From the NCBI RefSeq assembly GCF_028401425.1, contig NZ_JAQOMS010000002.1:4464001-4528000 (forward strand): a stretch of DNA of 64,000 bases, given 5' to 3'. Below the pieces are notes generated by a model that made no database searches, was not told the DNA's origin, and saw only the letters and a list, made by a program, of their open reading frames with translations. Of this stretch, positions 40,535-50,935 are shown in pieces (the stretch's first letter is position 1; each line of letters begins with the position of its first letter). The translations under genes and the position numbers were made by a program. The DNA is from Psychrosphaera algicola (GTDB taxonomy: Bacteria > Pseudomonadota > Gammaproteobacteria > Enterobacterales > Alteromonadaceae).

Positions 40535-42120
40535 TGAAGTTCAGTCACATCAACTGAAAGCGAACTATGAACTTCCTCTGCACTTGGTTGGAGATCCCTA
40601 ATATCGCCGTGGCTTTTTTGGGATGACGTTTTTTGTTCTGGACTTTTGAGCCAATTTAAAAGTGAATTATGACATTCCTCTGCACTTGGTTGGAGATCCC
40701 TAATATCGCCGTGGCTCTTTTGGGATGACGTTTTTTGTTCTGGACTTTTGAGCCAATTTAAAAGTGAATTATGACATTCCTCTGCACTTGGTTGGAGGTT
40801 CCAAATATCGCTCCGCTCTTTTGGAATGACGTTTTTTGTTCTGGACTTTTGAGGCAATTAAAAGCGAATTATGAACTTCCTCTGCACTTGGTTGGAGATC
40901 CCTAATATCGCCGTGGCTCTTTTGGGATGACGTTTTTTGTTCTGGAATTATGAGCTGATTGAAGTTGGATTATGAACTTCCTCTGCACTTGGTTGGAGGT
41001 TCCAAATATCGCTCCGCTCTTTTGGAATGATGTTTTTGTTCTGGACTTTTGAGCCAATTTAAAAGTGAATTATGACATTCCTCTGCACTTGGTTGGAGGT
41101 TCCAAATATGGCTCCGCTTTTTTGGAATGACGTTTTTGTTCTGGACTTTTGAGCCAATTTAAAAGTGAATTATGACATTCCTCTGCACTTGGTTGGAGGT
41201 TCCAAATATCGCTCCGCTCTTTTGGGATGACGTTTTTTGTTCTGGACTTTTGAGCCAATTTAAAAGTGAATTATGACATTCCTCTGCACTTGGTTGGAGA
41301 TCCCTAATATCGCCGTGGCTCTTTTGGGATGACGTTTTTTGTTCTAGTTACTGTGAGCCAATTTAAGGCGAACTATGAACTTCCTCTGCACTTGGTTGGA
41401 GGTTCCAAATATCGCTCCGCTTTTTGGAATGACGTTTTTTGTTCTAGTTACTGTGAGCCAATTTAAGGCGAACTATGAACTTCCTCTGCACTTGGTTGGA
41501 GGTTCCAAATATCGCTCCGCTCTTTTGGAATGACGTTTTTTGTTCTGGACTTTTGAGCCAATTTAAAAGTGAATTATGACATTCCTCTGCACTTGGTTGG
41601 AGGTTCCAAATATCGCTCCGCTTTTTTGGAATGACGTTTTTGTTCTAGTTACTGTGAGCCAATTTAAGGCGAACTATGAACTTCCTCTGCACTTGGTTGG
41701 AGGTTCCAAATATCGCTCCGCTCTTTTGGAATGACGTTTTTGTTCTGGACTTTTGAGGCAATTAAAAGCGAATTATGAACTTCCTCTGCACTTGGTTGGA
41801 GATCCCTAATATCGCCGTGGCTCTTTTGGGATGACGGTATTTCTGGTTAATTGTGCTCAACAATGACTTTTTGTTCTGGTTACTATGAGCCAATTGAAGT
41901 TGGATTATGAACTTCCTCTGCACTTGGTTGGAGGTTCCAAATATCGCTCCGCTCTTTTGGAATGACGTTTTTGTTCTGGACTTTTGAGCCAATTAAAAGC
42001 GAATTATGAACTTCCTCTGCACTTGGTTGGAGGTTCCAAATATCGCTCCGCTCTTTTGGAATGACGTTTTTGTTCTGAAATTATGAGCCAATTAAAAGCG
42101 AGTTATGAACGGCCTCTGCA
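40535..42120 (+). repeat. Tandem array of about 16 hairpin repeats, 100-bp period
   Basis: The phrase CTCTGCACTTGGTTGGAG recurs at 40576, 40678, 40780, 40880, 40981, 41081, 41181, 41282, 41384, 41484, 41585, 41685, 41784, 41916, 42015 and, degenerate, 42114. The spacing is 99-102 bp except one of 132. Each unit has a hairpin, a GACGTTTTT tract, a short variable linker and the constant phrase. Two hairpin versions are mixed: ATCCC...GGGAT and TTCCAAA...TTTGGAA. Open frames across the array are translations of the repeat. No unique spacers occur, so it is not a CRISPR array. Confidence 0.95.
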
Positions 42121-42395
42121 CTCGGCATGACTTTTCCTGTTATTCGGCATAACGACTTTTGTTATGGAAATAGCGCCAAAACCTAACCGGACGCAGTGTT
42201 TTTTTGTGTAAGTGTTTGAATTTAAAATAAATAGTAGGTGTTGTGTAACGTAATTATTACAGTGGGTGAGGTAACTATTTTCAAATTAGATTATTAACTC
42301 TACTCATTTTTTGCAAAGTTCGGACTTTAATCACGATTGAATCGATGTGACAAAAGCGTTGCCCAGTTTTGGGCCGTTTTTATTAGAGGCAGAAC
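42121..42395. other. Leader region of the methionine gamma-lyase gene
   Basis: 275 bp without a gene. The right end holds a GC stem (GCCCA / TGGGC, 42361-42374) followed by CCGTTTTTA, a terminator-like hairpin that ends about 20 bp before the start codon. No known riboswitch was recognised. Confidence 0.55.
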
Positions 42396-43635
42396 ATGAG
42401 CGTCAAAGCGAATAATAATAATATTGAAACCCTATGTATTCACGCTGGCAAAGTGAAAGGTGCCCATCAGGGAGCGCTAACTACGCCTTTATATCAGACC
42501 TCAACCTTTGTATTTGAAAGCGCGGAGCAGGGGCGAGACGTTTTGCTGGTGAAGAAGAAGGCTATATATATACCAGATTAGGCAATCCAACCACGCGCGA
42601 GCTTGAATTAAAAATGGCAGCGATGGAAAAAATGGAAGATGCAGCAGCAACAGCGACTGGTATGGCAGCGGTGTCAGGTGCGGTGTTGAGTTTTCTGCAA
42701 GCGGGTGACCACGTAATTGTATCAAAAGCCATTTACGGTTGTTCATTTGCATTATTTAATCATCAACTGCCTAAATTTGGTATTGAGGTTACCTTTGTTG
42801 ATATGACCGATGATGCAAACTTATTGCCCGCATTAAAACCAAATACCAAAATGTTATTTGCGGAAACTCCAATCAATCCAAATTTAGAAGTGTTAGACCT
42901 ATGGCTAAAATTGGCGCGTTTTGCTTAGAGTACGATCTCATTTCGATTGTCGACAGTACGTTTATGTCTCCAGTGCTTCAAACCCCGGTGGATTTTGGCA
43001 TCAACATAGTGATCCACAGTGCAACAAAATACTTAAACGGGCACGGTGATGTGGTTGCGGGAATTATTGTTGGCAGCGCTGAGCATATTGAAACTATTAA
43101 ACTAACAATTCTAAAAGACATTGGCGGCACAATTAGCCCACACGATGCATGGTTAATATTAAGAGGTCTGAAAACCTTGCCAGTAAGAATGGACCGTCAT
43201 TGCACAAATGGTCAGAAGTTAGCTGAATTCTTAGAGCAACATCCATTAGTGTCAAAAGTTTATTATCCGGGATTGCCATCGCATTCTGGGCATCAATACC
43301 TAGGTAAACAAATGCGAGGAGCCGGTGGCGTTGTGGGTTTTGAACTTAATGCAAATCTTGAAGAAGGTGCTCATTTTATTAATTCAGTCGAATTATTTTC
43401 AATAGCCGTGAGTCTAGGGGACGCTGAATCTCTAATCCAACACCCGGCATCTATGACACATTCACCGTATACCCAAGAGGAGCGTTTGGCCGCTGGAATT
43501 AGCGATGGCCTTATTCGCATTTCAGTTGGGCTAGAGCACGCAGACGACTTAATCGCCGATTTGAACCAAGCATTAAACAAAATTAACGAAGCACGAATGG
43601 TAACACCAAGTGCAACTGTATTAGGGTGCAGTTAA
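42396..43635 (+). CDS. megL: Methionine gamma-lyase
   Basis: PLP enzyme of the Cys/Met metabolism family, about 413 residues, cleaving methionine to methanethiol, 2-oxobutyrate and ammonia. It has the phosphate-binding ATATGMAAVSG, the active-site region SKAIYGCSFALF, and VDSTFMSP, and the PLP lysine in HSATKYLNGHGD. The Cys in YGCS corresponds to the active-site Cys that separates methionine gamma-lyases from cystathionine enzymes. One-base losses near 42540 and 42900 split it; corrected joins read DVFAGEEEGYIYTRLGNP and VLDPMAKIGAF. phhA follows three bases after the stop. Confidence 0.85.
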
Positions 43636-43637
43636 TC

Positions 43638-44431
43638 ATGAGCAAGCAATCAAGTTACGTTTCTAAGCAGTCGGACGAAACCGGTTTTATTAATTGGACA
43701 GACGAAGAAAATCAAATTTGGTCAGAACTAATGGCGCGACAAATGTCGTGCATTGAAGGCAAAGCCTGTGATGAGTTTTTGCCGGTTTAGATAAATTACA
43801 GTTACCAACAGACCGTGTTCCGCAATTAAACGACGTGAGTAAAGTTTTACTCGAAACAACAGGTTGGCAATGTGCTGAAGTGCCGGCATTGATTAACTTT
43901 GAAAAATTCTTTCAGTTGTTGGCGGACAAAAAGTTTCCTGTTGCGACATTTATTCGCCGACGTGAACATTTTGATTACCTACAAGAACCCGATGTTTTCC
44001 ATGAGATATTTGGTCACTGTGCAATGTTAACTAACCCTGACTTTTCTGAATTTACCCATAAATATGGATTGTTGGGACTTCAGGCTACTAAAGAAGAAAG
44101 GGTCTTTTTGGCGAGGTTATACTGGTTCACTGTTGAGTTTGGACTAATGCGACAACACGGTGAACTTCGGATCTACGGCGGTGGTATTTTGTCGTCTCCT
44201 AGCGAAACCGACTATGCATTAACCGCAACGCAACCTGAGCGATTTGATATGAATATACTGGACGTATTCCGTACGCCATATCGAATTGACATCATGCAAC
44301 CTAAGTATTTTGTTATCGACGCTATTCATGATCTTTTTGATTTTTCAAAACTGGATCTTATGGAAATGGTTCGAGAAGCAATGAAACTGGGCATGTATGC
44401 ACCAACTTTCCCGCCAAAGAGCGCAGCATAA
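43638..44431 (+). CDS. phhA: Phenylalanine 4-monooxygenase
   Basis: Pterin- and iron-dependent hydroxylase making tyrosine from phenylalanine. About 264 residues, the size of the bacterial single-domain enzyme. It shows the iron ligands in FHEIFGHCAML and the Glu in WFTVEFGLM, plus ATFIRRREHFDYLQEPD. The N-terminal part (FINWTDEENQIWSELMARQ) is joined to the rest by adding one base near 43780; without this only the 3' three-quarters is seen. No phhB (pterin dehydratase) gene follows, unlike in Pseudomonas. The tyrR-like and maiA genes downstream suggest aromatic amino acid catabolism. Confidence 0.92.
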
Positions 44432-44437
44432 TTTGTC

Positions 44438-44463
44438 AGGTGAGCCTTTAGGTTCACCTTTTT
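44438..44463 (+). terminator. Rho-independent terminator after phhA
   Basis: AGGTGAGCC pairs with GGTTCACCT over four bases and is followed by five T. It begins seven bases after the phhA stop. Confidence 0.85.
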
Positions 44464-44568
44464 GGAATTTATTCTTTACAAAATTGCAATAAAACTCTTT
44501 CTCCGTTGTCAATTCACGTTTACAATCCGAAAATATTACGTTTTTGTTTTATCAGTATTGGAGTAACA

Positions 44569-46135
44569 ATGCGGCTACAGATTGCGTGTCAAGACCGTAT
44601 GGGTTTGGCTAAAGAAATTTTAAACATTCTCGTTGAATACGATATAGACCTAAAAGGTATTGAGTTTGATCAAGCGACTAAATGTTTATATGTGGCATTT
44701 CCACAAATAGAGTTTGAAGCGTTTCAGCAAGTCATGGCGGCTATCCGTCGAGTCGATGGGGTAACTGATGTTAAAACCACAAACTTTTTGCCTTATGAAC
44801 GCGAGCACAACGAACTTGTAACCTTGTTGCGAATATTGCCAGATGGCGTTATTTCCATAGATAACAAAGGCAATGTGGTTACGGCCAATCAGGCCGCTTT
44901 AATTGACCTAGGTCGCAGCGAGTCTGAAATTGTTGGACAACCTGTGCAGGGGTTGCTTAAAGGGTTTAACTTTTTGAAATGGTTAGAAGGCAAAGAAGTT
45001 GTCGGCCAGACATTAAAGTTAACTGGCAATAACGAAGAATTTGTATCCGACATTTTGCCGATAAATGTCACAGATGAAGAAAACAACGTTCGCTTAGCGG
45101 GCGCCGTGGTTAACTTAAAATCACACAGTCGCTTAGGTCAACAAATCAACGCATTTAGAGACGACAATAACGAGTCGTTTGCCAATATCTTGGCCAACAG
45201 CACCAGTATGCGCCGGGTTATTCGTGAAGCTAAGAAAATGGCTCACCTTGACGCCCCAATACTTATTCAAGGTGAAACGGGTACAGGTAAAGAGCTGATT
45301 GCTCGAGCTTGTCATGACGCCAGTGAACGAAATGAAAAGTCGTTTTTAGCCCTAAGTTGTGCGTCATTGCCAGACAATGTTGCCGAATCTGAACTTTTTG
45401 GTTACGGCGCTAATGCCTACCCAGGTAGTGGCGAAGAAGGTAAACGTGGCATATTTGAACAAGCGGAAGGTGGAACGGTTTTCCTCGACGAAGTTGGCGA
45501 AATGTCCGCAGAGTTACAAACAAAGTTAATTCGCTTTTTACAAGACGGGACTTTCCGTCGTGTTGCTGATGAGAACAGAAGTTAAAGTGGACGTGCGTGT
45601 AATATGTGCCACTCAAAAAGATTTGGCCAATATGGTTCAAGAACATACATTCCGTGAAGATCTCTACTATCGTTTAAACGTATTAAGTTTGCACATCCCA
45701 CCATTGCGTGAACGAAAACAAGACATCTTGCCGTTGGCGCAACATTTTGTTCAGCGATTTTCCCATGAGCTGGGTAAACAAGCACCGACATTTTCCAAGT
45801 CGTGTTGTGAGTATTTACAAAATTACCCTTGGCCGGGCAATACACGCCAACTTGAAAATTCGGTTTATCGGGCATTAAGCTTGTTGGATTCTGATCTTAT
45901 TGAAAAAGAAGCGTTGGAACTGCCGAGTTATACCAATGAATTTGGTTATTTAGAGCAGGAATTTGAAGGATCGTTAGACCAAGCCGTAAAACGATTTGAA
46001 GCGAGCTTATTACGTAAGTTATATCCGGCATATCCAAGCTCTAGACAATTAGCCAAAAAACTTGGATTGAGCCATACAGCGATTGCTAATAAACTTCGTG
46101 AATACGGTATTAACAAAAAAAGTATCAAGGTTTAA
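44569..46135 (+). CDS. tyrR: TyrR/PhhR-type aromatic amino acid regulator
   Basis: About 523 residues from ATG 44569 (GGAG seven bases upstream). An ACT domain (RLQIACQDRMGLAKEILNIL) comes first, then a PAS domain around residues 80-185 (LLRILPDGVISIDNKGNVV), the AAA+ domain with Walker A IQGETGTGKELIARA and FLDEVGEMSAELQTKLIRFL, and the TyrR-type HTH at the end (SSRQLAKKLGLSHTAIANKL). The GAFTGA loop is replaced by GANAYPGS, so like TyrR it should act with sigma-70 and not sigma-54. One base is missing near 45582. It probably controls phhA and neighbours in response to tyrosine or phenylalanine. Confidence 0.9.
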
Positions 46136-46138
46136 GTT

Positions 46139-46777
46139 ATGACATTGTTTGGGTATTGGCGTTCATCAGCCGCTTATCGAGTACGTATTGCGCTCAATTT
46201 AAAAGGCCTGCAATACGAACAAAAATCAGTACATTTGATTAAAGATGGCGGTCAGCAACATGCTGAGGATTATGCAGATTTAAACCCAAATAAGTTAGTC
46301 CCAACGCTGGTGGATGGAGAGTTTACGCTCAATCAATCATTGGCTATATTGGAGTATTTAGAGATAAAATACCCCAACATAAACTTGTTGCCAGCTAACT
46401 TAGCCGACAACATGAAATGCCGAGCCTTAGCGTTGGATTTGGCCTGTGATATTCATCCGCTTAACAATTTGCGGGTTTTGCAATATCTAACAGGGCCGTT
46501 GGCGCAAAGCGAAGAACAAAAAATGCAGTGGTATTTTAATTGGTTAGAGGTTGGCTTTACTGCATTTGAAAAAAGCATTAATAAAGTTGCAGGTAATTTT
46601 TGTTTTGGTGACCATGTCAGTTGGGCCGATTTATGTTTGATACCTCAGGTTTATAATGCAGAACGGTTTAACTTTGATATGTCGCCGTATCCTTTGATAC
46701 AGCGGGTTGTCGCCCATTGCAGAACATTGGACGCATTTACAAAAGCGGCGCCAGAAAATCAACCTGACGCCGTTTAA
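46139..46777 (+). CDS. maiA: Maleylacetoacetate isomerase (zeta-class GST)
   Basis: 212 residues, unbroken, starting three bases after the tyrR stop. The N-terminal thioredoxin fold carries GYWRSSAAYRVRIALNLKG with the Ser-Ser glutathione site of zeta-class GSTs, then NPNKLVPTL and LNQSLAILEYLE. The C-terminal helical domain has DIHPLNNLRVLQYL and DLCLIPQVYNAERF, both typical of MaiA. It isomerises maleylacetoacetate in tyrosine breakdown. The partners hmgA and fahA are not in the window. Confidence 0.9.
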   Translation: MTLFGYWRSSAAYRVRIALNLKGLQYEQKSVHLIKDGGQQHAEDYADLNPNKLVPTLVDGEFTLNQSLAILEYLEIKYPNINLLPANLADNMKCRALALDLACDIHPLNNLRVLQYLTGPLAQSEEQKMQWYFNWLEVGFTAFEKSINKVAGNFCFGDHVSWADLCLIPQVYNAERFNFDMSPYPLIQRVVAHCRTLDAFTKAAPENQPDAV

Positions 46778-46883
46778 ATGTCCAATTAAGCTAAAGTTTA
46801 GAACAGTGTTTGATTTATCATTGTTGCCTTAGTTTAGTTTTGTGGTAATTTTGTTTTCGATTTTTTAGATAGAGGGTTTGCCA

Positions 46884-47530
46884 TTGATCAATGTATTGTT
46901 AGTTGACGATCATGAATTAGTCCGTACCGGTATAAGTCGGATAGTTAATGATGTTCGTGGATTAAATGTTGTTGGTGAAGCCTCATCAGGCGAAGAAGCG
47001 TTTCAATTTTGTCGCACTCATACACCAGACGTTGTTTTAATGGACATGAACATGCCGGGGATTGGTGGTTTAGAAGCGACCAAAAAAATTATTCGATATT
47101 GCCCCGATGTGAAAGTGGTGATGTTAACCGTTCACACGGAAGATCCATTTCCATCAAAAGTCATGCAAATTGGCGCCCATGGGTTTTTAACCAAGATGAC
47201 CCGCCCAGATGAGATGATCCAAGCGATTCGTTCTGTGCATGTTGGTCAGCGTTTTATTGCCCCAGAAATTGCTCAGCAGATGGCATTGAGCCAGTTAAAT
47301 GGCGAAAAAATGATAAACCATTTGAATTGCTATCTGAGCGTGAATTGCAAATTATGTTGATGATCACCAAAGGCGAAAAAGTCCAAGATATTGCCGAACA
47401 ACTTAATTTAAGCTCTAAAACCGTCAATAGTTATCGCTACCGAATGTTTGAAAAACTCAATGTCGGCAACGACGTTGAACTTACCCATATGGCGATACGA
47501 CATCGCATGCTCGACATGGAAAAACTCTAA
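46884..47530 (+). CDS. uvrY: Response regulator UvrY/GacA
   Basis: About 215 residues. NarL/FixJ-type regulator: receiver domain with the acidic DDHE pocket, phospho-acceptor Asp in VVLMDMNMPG and Lys in GFLTKMTRP; then a LuxR-type HTH (LSERELQIMLMITKGEK and SSKTVNSYRYRMFEKLNV). I place the start at TTG 46884, since AGAGGG ends seven bases upstream and the family begins INVLLVDDHELVR; TTG 46878 is too close to that site. One A is missing near 47309. With sensor BarA it should turn on Csr small RNAs. The gene order uvrY-uvrC-pgsA is the classic gammaproteobacterial one. Confidence 0.92.
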
Positions 47531-47552
47531 CCGCTACTATTGATTTTAAGCC

Positions 47553-49378
47553 ATGGTTGAATTTGACTCAAAAGCCTTTCTAAATACGGTAACCTCACGT
47601 CCTAGGGTTTACCGTATGTACGATAATGATCAAACGGTCATTTATGTTGGTAAAGCAAAAAATTTAAAAAACCGCCTTACCAGTTACTTCCGAAAGGACG
47701 TCGACAGCGTAAAAACCCGCGCCTTAGTAAACCAAATAAATAACATCGAATTCACGGTTACCGACTCTGAAACCGAAGCACTGATTTTAGAAAACAACCT
47801 GATTAAAGAGTATCAACCTAAGTACAATATTTTACTTAGAGATGATAAGTCGTATCCATATATTTTAGTCACTGATCACAAACATCCCCGCATTGCGATG
47901 CACCGTGGCGCCAAACGCCACAAAGGCGATTATTATGGCCCGTTTCCAAGTGCTGGTGCGGTTTGGCAATCGCTTAGGATCATGCAGAAAGTCTTTCCAG
48001 TGAGACAATGTGAAGATAATTTTTATAACGTTCGAAGTCGGCCATGTTTACAACATCAACTAAAACGGTGTTCTGCCCCATGTGTTGAAGGTTATGTCAC
48101 CGATCAGCAATACAGTGACCAAATCGATTTAGTTAAACAATTTCTCACGGGGAAAAGCTAAGGCAGTTATCGATACATTAATCGGTAAGATGGAAGCCGC
48201 CAGCGTTGACTTAAACTTTGAAGAAGCCGCGTTTTTCGTGACCAAATAATGGCGCTACGCAAAGTCACTGAGCAACAAAATGTCAGTGGTAATATCGACG
48301 AAATCGATGTTATTGCGGTGAGTATCGATAAGGGATTGGCATCGGCTCACGTTTTGTACATTCGAGATCAAAAAGTCCTTGGTAGCAAAAATTATTCACC
48401 AAAAGTGCCACCTAATAGCGAACCGAGCGAAATTGTCACGTCTTTTATTAGCCAGTTTTATTTAAATGGCATGGGCGGTCAAAATATTCCGAAACTCATT
48501 GTTGTCCCTGAAATTGCCGATGACATTGAAGAACTGCAAAAAGCGATTGCTTTAGAGCGAGACGCAAAGGTTGAATTAGTTAAGCCTCAACGAGGTGAGA
48601 AGTTTAAATATTATCGATTGGCGCAAAAAATGCCGATATTGACCTAGCAGGTAAACTAGCCGATGGACGTGCAATTAGCAGTAAATACAAAGAATTGTGT
48701 GAACTGTTAAAAATCACTCAAATTAATCGAATGGAATGTTTTGATATCAGTCACACATTTGGCGATTATCCTATAGCATCTTGTGTGGTTTTTGGCCCTG
48801 AAGGTCCTAATAAATCTGAGTACCGACGTTATAATGTGAAAGGCGTAAAGGGCGGTGATGACTACGGTGCAATGGAATTTGCCATGAAAAAACGATTTGG
48901 CAAAGTATCATCAATCGATAATATCCCCGACATCTTATTTATCGACGGTGGTAAAGGTCAGCTTAACAAGGCAGAAGCCTTTTTTGCCGATTGGCAATTG
49001 GAAAAAGCTCCTATCATTGTGGGCATTGCCAAAGGAGAGGGCAGAAAGCCAGGTCTTGAGACTTTATATTTAAATGGCGGTGAAATTGAAGTTCATTTGC
49101 CAAAGGCCTCATCTGCATTGCATCTTATCCAACATATTCGGGATGAGTCCCATCGGTTCGCAATCACAGGGCACCGTGCAAAACGCGGTAAGGCCAAAAC
49201 ACACTCTGTATTGCAAGATATACCGGGGGTTGGTGCAAAACGCCGACAGGCGATTTTAAAGAACTTTGGTGGCCTGCAGGGCGTTATGGCAGCGACCGAA
49301 AAACAACTGAGTCAAGTCTCTGGTATCAGCCAAGAAATGGCAACTGAAATCCATAGCTTCTTGCATGATAAGGATTAA
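47553..49378 (+). CDS. uvrC: Excinuclease ABC subunit C
   Basis: About 609 residues. The N-terminal GIY-YIG nuclease (RPRVYRMYDNDQTVIYVGKAKNLKNR) makes the 3' cut. Then come a Cys-rich region (RPCLQHQLKRCSAPCVEGY), a UvrB-binding UVR motif, the RNase H-like 5' nuclease domain (MECFDISHTFGDYPIASCVVF and LFIDGGKGQLN) and a helix-hairpin-helix end (LQDIPGVGAKRRQAIL). One-base losses near 48155, 48235 and 48633 split it. It acts with UvrAB in nucleotide excision repair. Confidence 0.95.
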
Positions 49379-49430
49379 ATAGGCATCATCGTAAGAGCCG
49401 ACAATAACCATTCAATATGTAGTATTTTTT

Positions 49431-50063
49431 ATGTGGAATATTCCCAATATAATAACGTCTTTTCGAATTACCCTTATTCCTGTCTTGGTGGTGTTTTATT
49501 ACCTCCCTGCAGTTCAGTATGAATGGAAGTACTTTGCTACGGCATTTGTATTTTGGTTTGCCGCAATTACCGACGCTCTAGACGGTTATTTGGCAAGAAA
49601 ATTAGATCAGTCGACGCCATTTGGTGCGTTTTTTGACCCTGTAGCGGACAAAGTTATGGTCGCAGTGGCGTTAGTCATTGTGGTCGATGACTACTCAAAT
49701 ATGTGGGTTACAGTACCTGCCGCGATAATAATTGGTCGTGAAATCGCAATATCAGCCCTGCGAGAGTGGATGGCTGAAATGGGCAATCGCGATTATGTTG
49801 CGGTGAGTATGGTGGGCAAGTATAAAACAGCTGCTCAAATGTTAGCGGTTATCGGCTTATTGTGGCACCCAAATGAATTTTGGGTTTTTGAAGGATGGTT
49901 GTTAGGGCCGCTTTTGGATTTTGCAACGTATGCATTTTTATACTCTGCAACCGCCCTAACTATTTGGTCATTGGTGATTTACTTTAAGGCTGCTTGGCCA
50001 TTTATTTCTGGCAAAAAGCTTAATTTCAAGCCATATCAGTTAAAATTTCATCAAACAGACTGA
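49431..50063 (+). CDS. pgsA: CDP-diacylglycerol-glycerol-3-phosphate 3-phosphatidyltransferase
   Basis: 210 residues, unbroken. Integral membrane enzyme making phosphatidylglycerophosphate, precursor of phosphatidylglycerol and cardiolipin. It begins WNIPNIITSFRI and carries the CDP-alcohol phosphotransferase motif D-G-x2-A-R-x8-G-x3-D-x3-D in DGYLARKLDQSTPFGAFFDP followed by VADK. Several hydrophobic helices follow. It is somewhat longer than E. coli PgsA (182) because of a loop near residues 150-165. Its place between uvrC and the tRNAs is conserved. Confidence 0.95.
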   Translation: MWNIPNIITSFRITLIPVLVVFYYLPAVQYEWKYFATAFVFWFAAITDALDGYLARKLDQSTPFGAFFDPVADKVMVAVALVIVVDDYSNMWVTVPAAIIIGREIAISALREWMAEMGNRDYVAVSMVGKYKTAAQMLAVIGLLWHPNEFWVFEGWLLGPLLDFATYAFLYSATALTIWSLVIYFKAAWPFISGKKLNFKPYQLKFHQTD

Positions 50064-50090
50064 AAAAGTCATTTTTATTTAAAATAGATA

Positions 50091-50118
50091 TTGACTCAAA
50101 AAGGTTTGAATGTAGAAT
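50091..50118 (+). promoter_or_regulatory. Promoter of the tRNA cluster
   Basis: TTGACT and TAGAAT are separated by 16 bp, followed by a GC-rich discriminator (GCGTC) as in stringently controlled stable-RNA promoters. The first tRNA starts about 50 bp downstream. Confidence 0.75.
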
Positions 50119-50169
50119 GCGTCTCCGTTGTCAGCGATGACAATGTGAAGTCAAAGTTTAGCATTTTAT

Positions 50170-50245
50170 GCGAGTATAGCTCAGCTGGTAGAGCGATACC
50201 TTGCCAAGGTATAGGTCACGAGTTCGAACCTCGTTACTCGCTCCA
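50170..50245 (+). tRNA. tRNA-Gly (GCC)
   Basis: 76 nt with encoded CCA; acceptor GCGAGTA pairs with TACTCGC; anticodon GCC in TTGCCAA. The T loop has TTCGAAC, differing by one base from the three other Gly copies. Confidence 0.97.
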
Positions 50246-50260
50246 AATGTTTTACTAAAT

Positions 50261-50334
50261 GGCGGGTTGGCAGAGTGGCTATGCAGCGGATTGCAAATCC
50301 GTGGACCTCGGTTCGACTCCGGGACCCGCCTCCA
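50261..50334 (+). tRNA. tRNA-Cys (GCA)
   Basis: 74 nt; acceptor GGCGGGT pairs with ACCCGCC, discriminator T and CCA encoded; anticodon GCA in TTGCAAA. Confidence 0.97.
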
Positions 50335-50358
50335 TGATTTCAGGTTTTAAAAAGTGTC

Positions 50359-50444
50359 GCCCGGATGGTGGAATTGGTAGACACAAGGGATTTAAAATCC
50401 CTCGCTCATAGAGTGTGACGGTTCAAGTCCGTCTCCGGGCACCA
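50359..50444 (+). tRNA. tRNA-Leu (TAA)
   Basis: 86 nt class II tRNA with a long variable arm; acceptor GCCCGGA pairs with TCCGGGC; anticodon TAA in TTTAAAA; CCA encoded. Confidence 0.97.
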
Positions 50445-50491
50445 TTCTTTCGTAAGGTAACTTACAGAGGAATGGGCAAAACATACGGAGT

Positions 50492-50567
50492 GCGAGTATA
50501 GCTCAGCTGGTAGAGCGATACCTTGCCAAGGTATAGGTCACGAGTTCGAGCCTCGTTACTCGCTCCA
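50492..50567 (+). tRNA. tRNA-Gly (GCC), second copy
   Basis: 76 nt, identical to the other Gly copies except for one T-loop base compared with the first. Confidence 0.97.
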
Positions 50568-50607
50568 ATTTTTTAAAACAGGCACTAAGGCACAAGTAAT
50601 ACGGAGT

Positions 50608-50683
50608 GCGAGTATAGCTCAGCTGGTAGAGCGATACCTTGCCAAGGTATAGGTCACGAGTTCGAGCCTCGTTACTCGCTCCA
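50608..50683 (+). tRNA. tRNA-Gly (GCC), third copy
   Basis: 76 nt, identical to the second copy; the spacer before it also repeats ACGGAGT, showing duplication of the unit. Confidence 0.97.
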
Positions 50684-50746
50684 AACTTCTTTTGGATAAC
50701 AAGAGAGAGTTGGTACCGCCAACTATAAAAAACTGCCCAACAAATT

Positions 50747-50832
50747 GCCCGGGTGGTGGAATCGGTAGACACAAGGGATTTAAAATCCCTCGCTCATAGA
50801 GTGTGACGGTTCAAGTCCGTCCCCGGGCACCA
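50747..50832 (+). tRNA. tRNA-Leu (TAA), second copy
   Basis: 86 nt; differs from the first Leu copy at the acceptor stem (GCCCGGG with CCCGGGC, a compensated change) and one base near the D arm. Confidence 0.97.
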
Positions 50833-50859
50833 TTTCCCTTTTGGGAAATACAAAGGATT

Positions 50860-50935
50860 GCGAGTATAGCTCAGCTGGTAGAGCGATACCTTGCCAAGGT
50901 ATAGGTCACGAGTTCGAGCCTCGTTACTCGCTCCA
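50860..50935 (+). tRNA. tRNA-Gly (GCC), fourth copy
   Basis: 76 nt, identical to copies two and three; it closes the seven-gene cluster. Confidence 0.97.

Noticed and set aside
40513..41992. Several minus-strand frames with similar peptides in the repeat array
   Set aside because: They all translate the same repeat; frames and starts change from copy to copy. The same holds for frames at 28077-28343, 32191-32499, 56675-57024 and 57220-57459.
40535..42120. The 100-bp array as a CRISPR array
   Set aside because: The whole unit repeats, with only a few linker alleles that recur; there are no unique spacers and no cas genes.
44432..44568. A phhB (pterin dehydratase) gene after phhA
   Set aside because: Only a terminator and a short leader are present; no such frame exists here.
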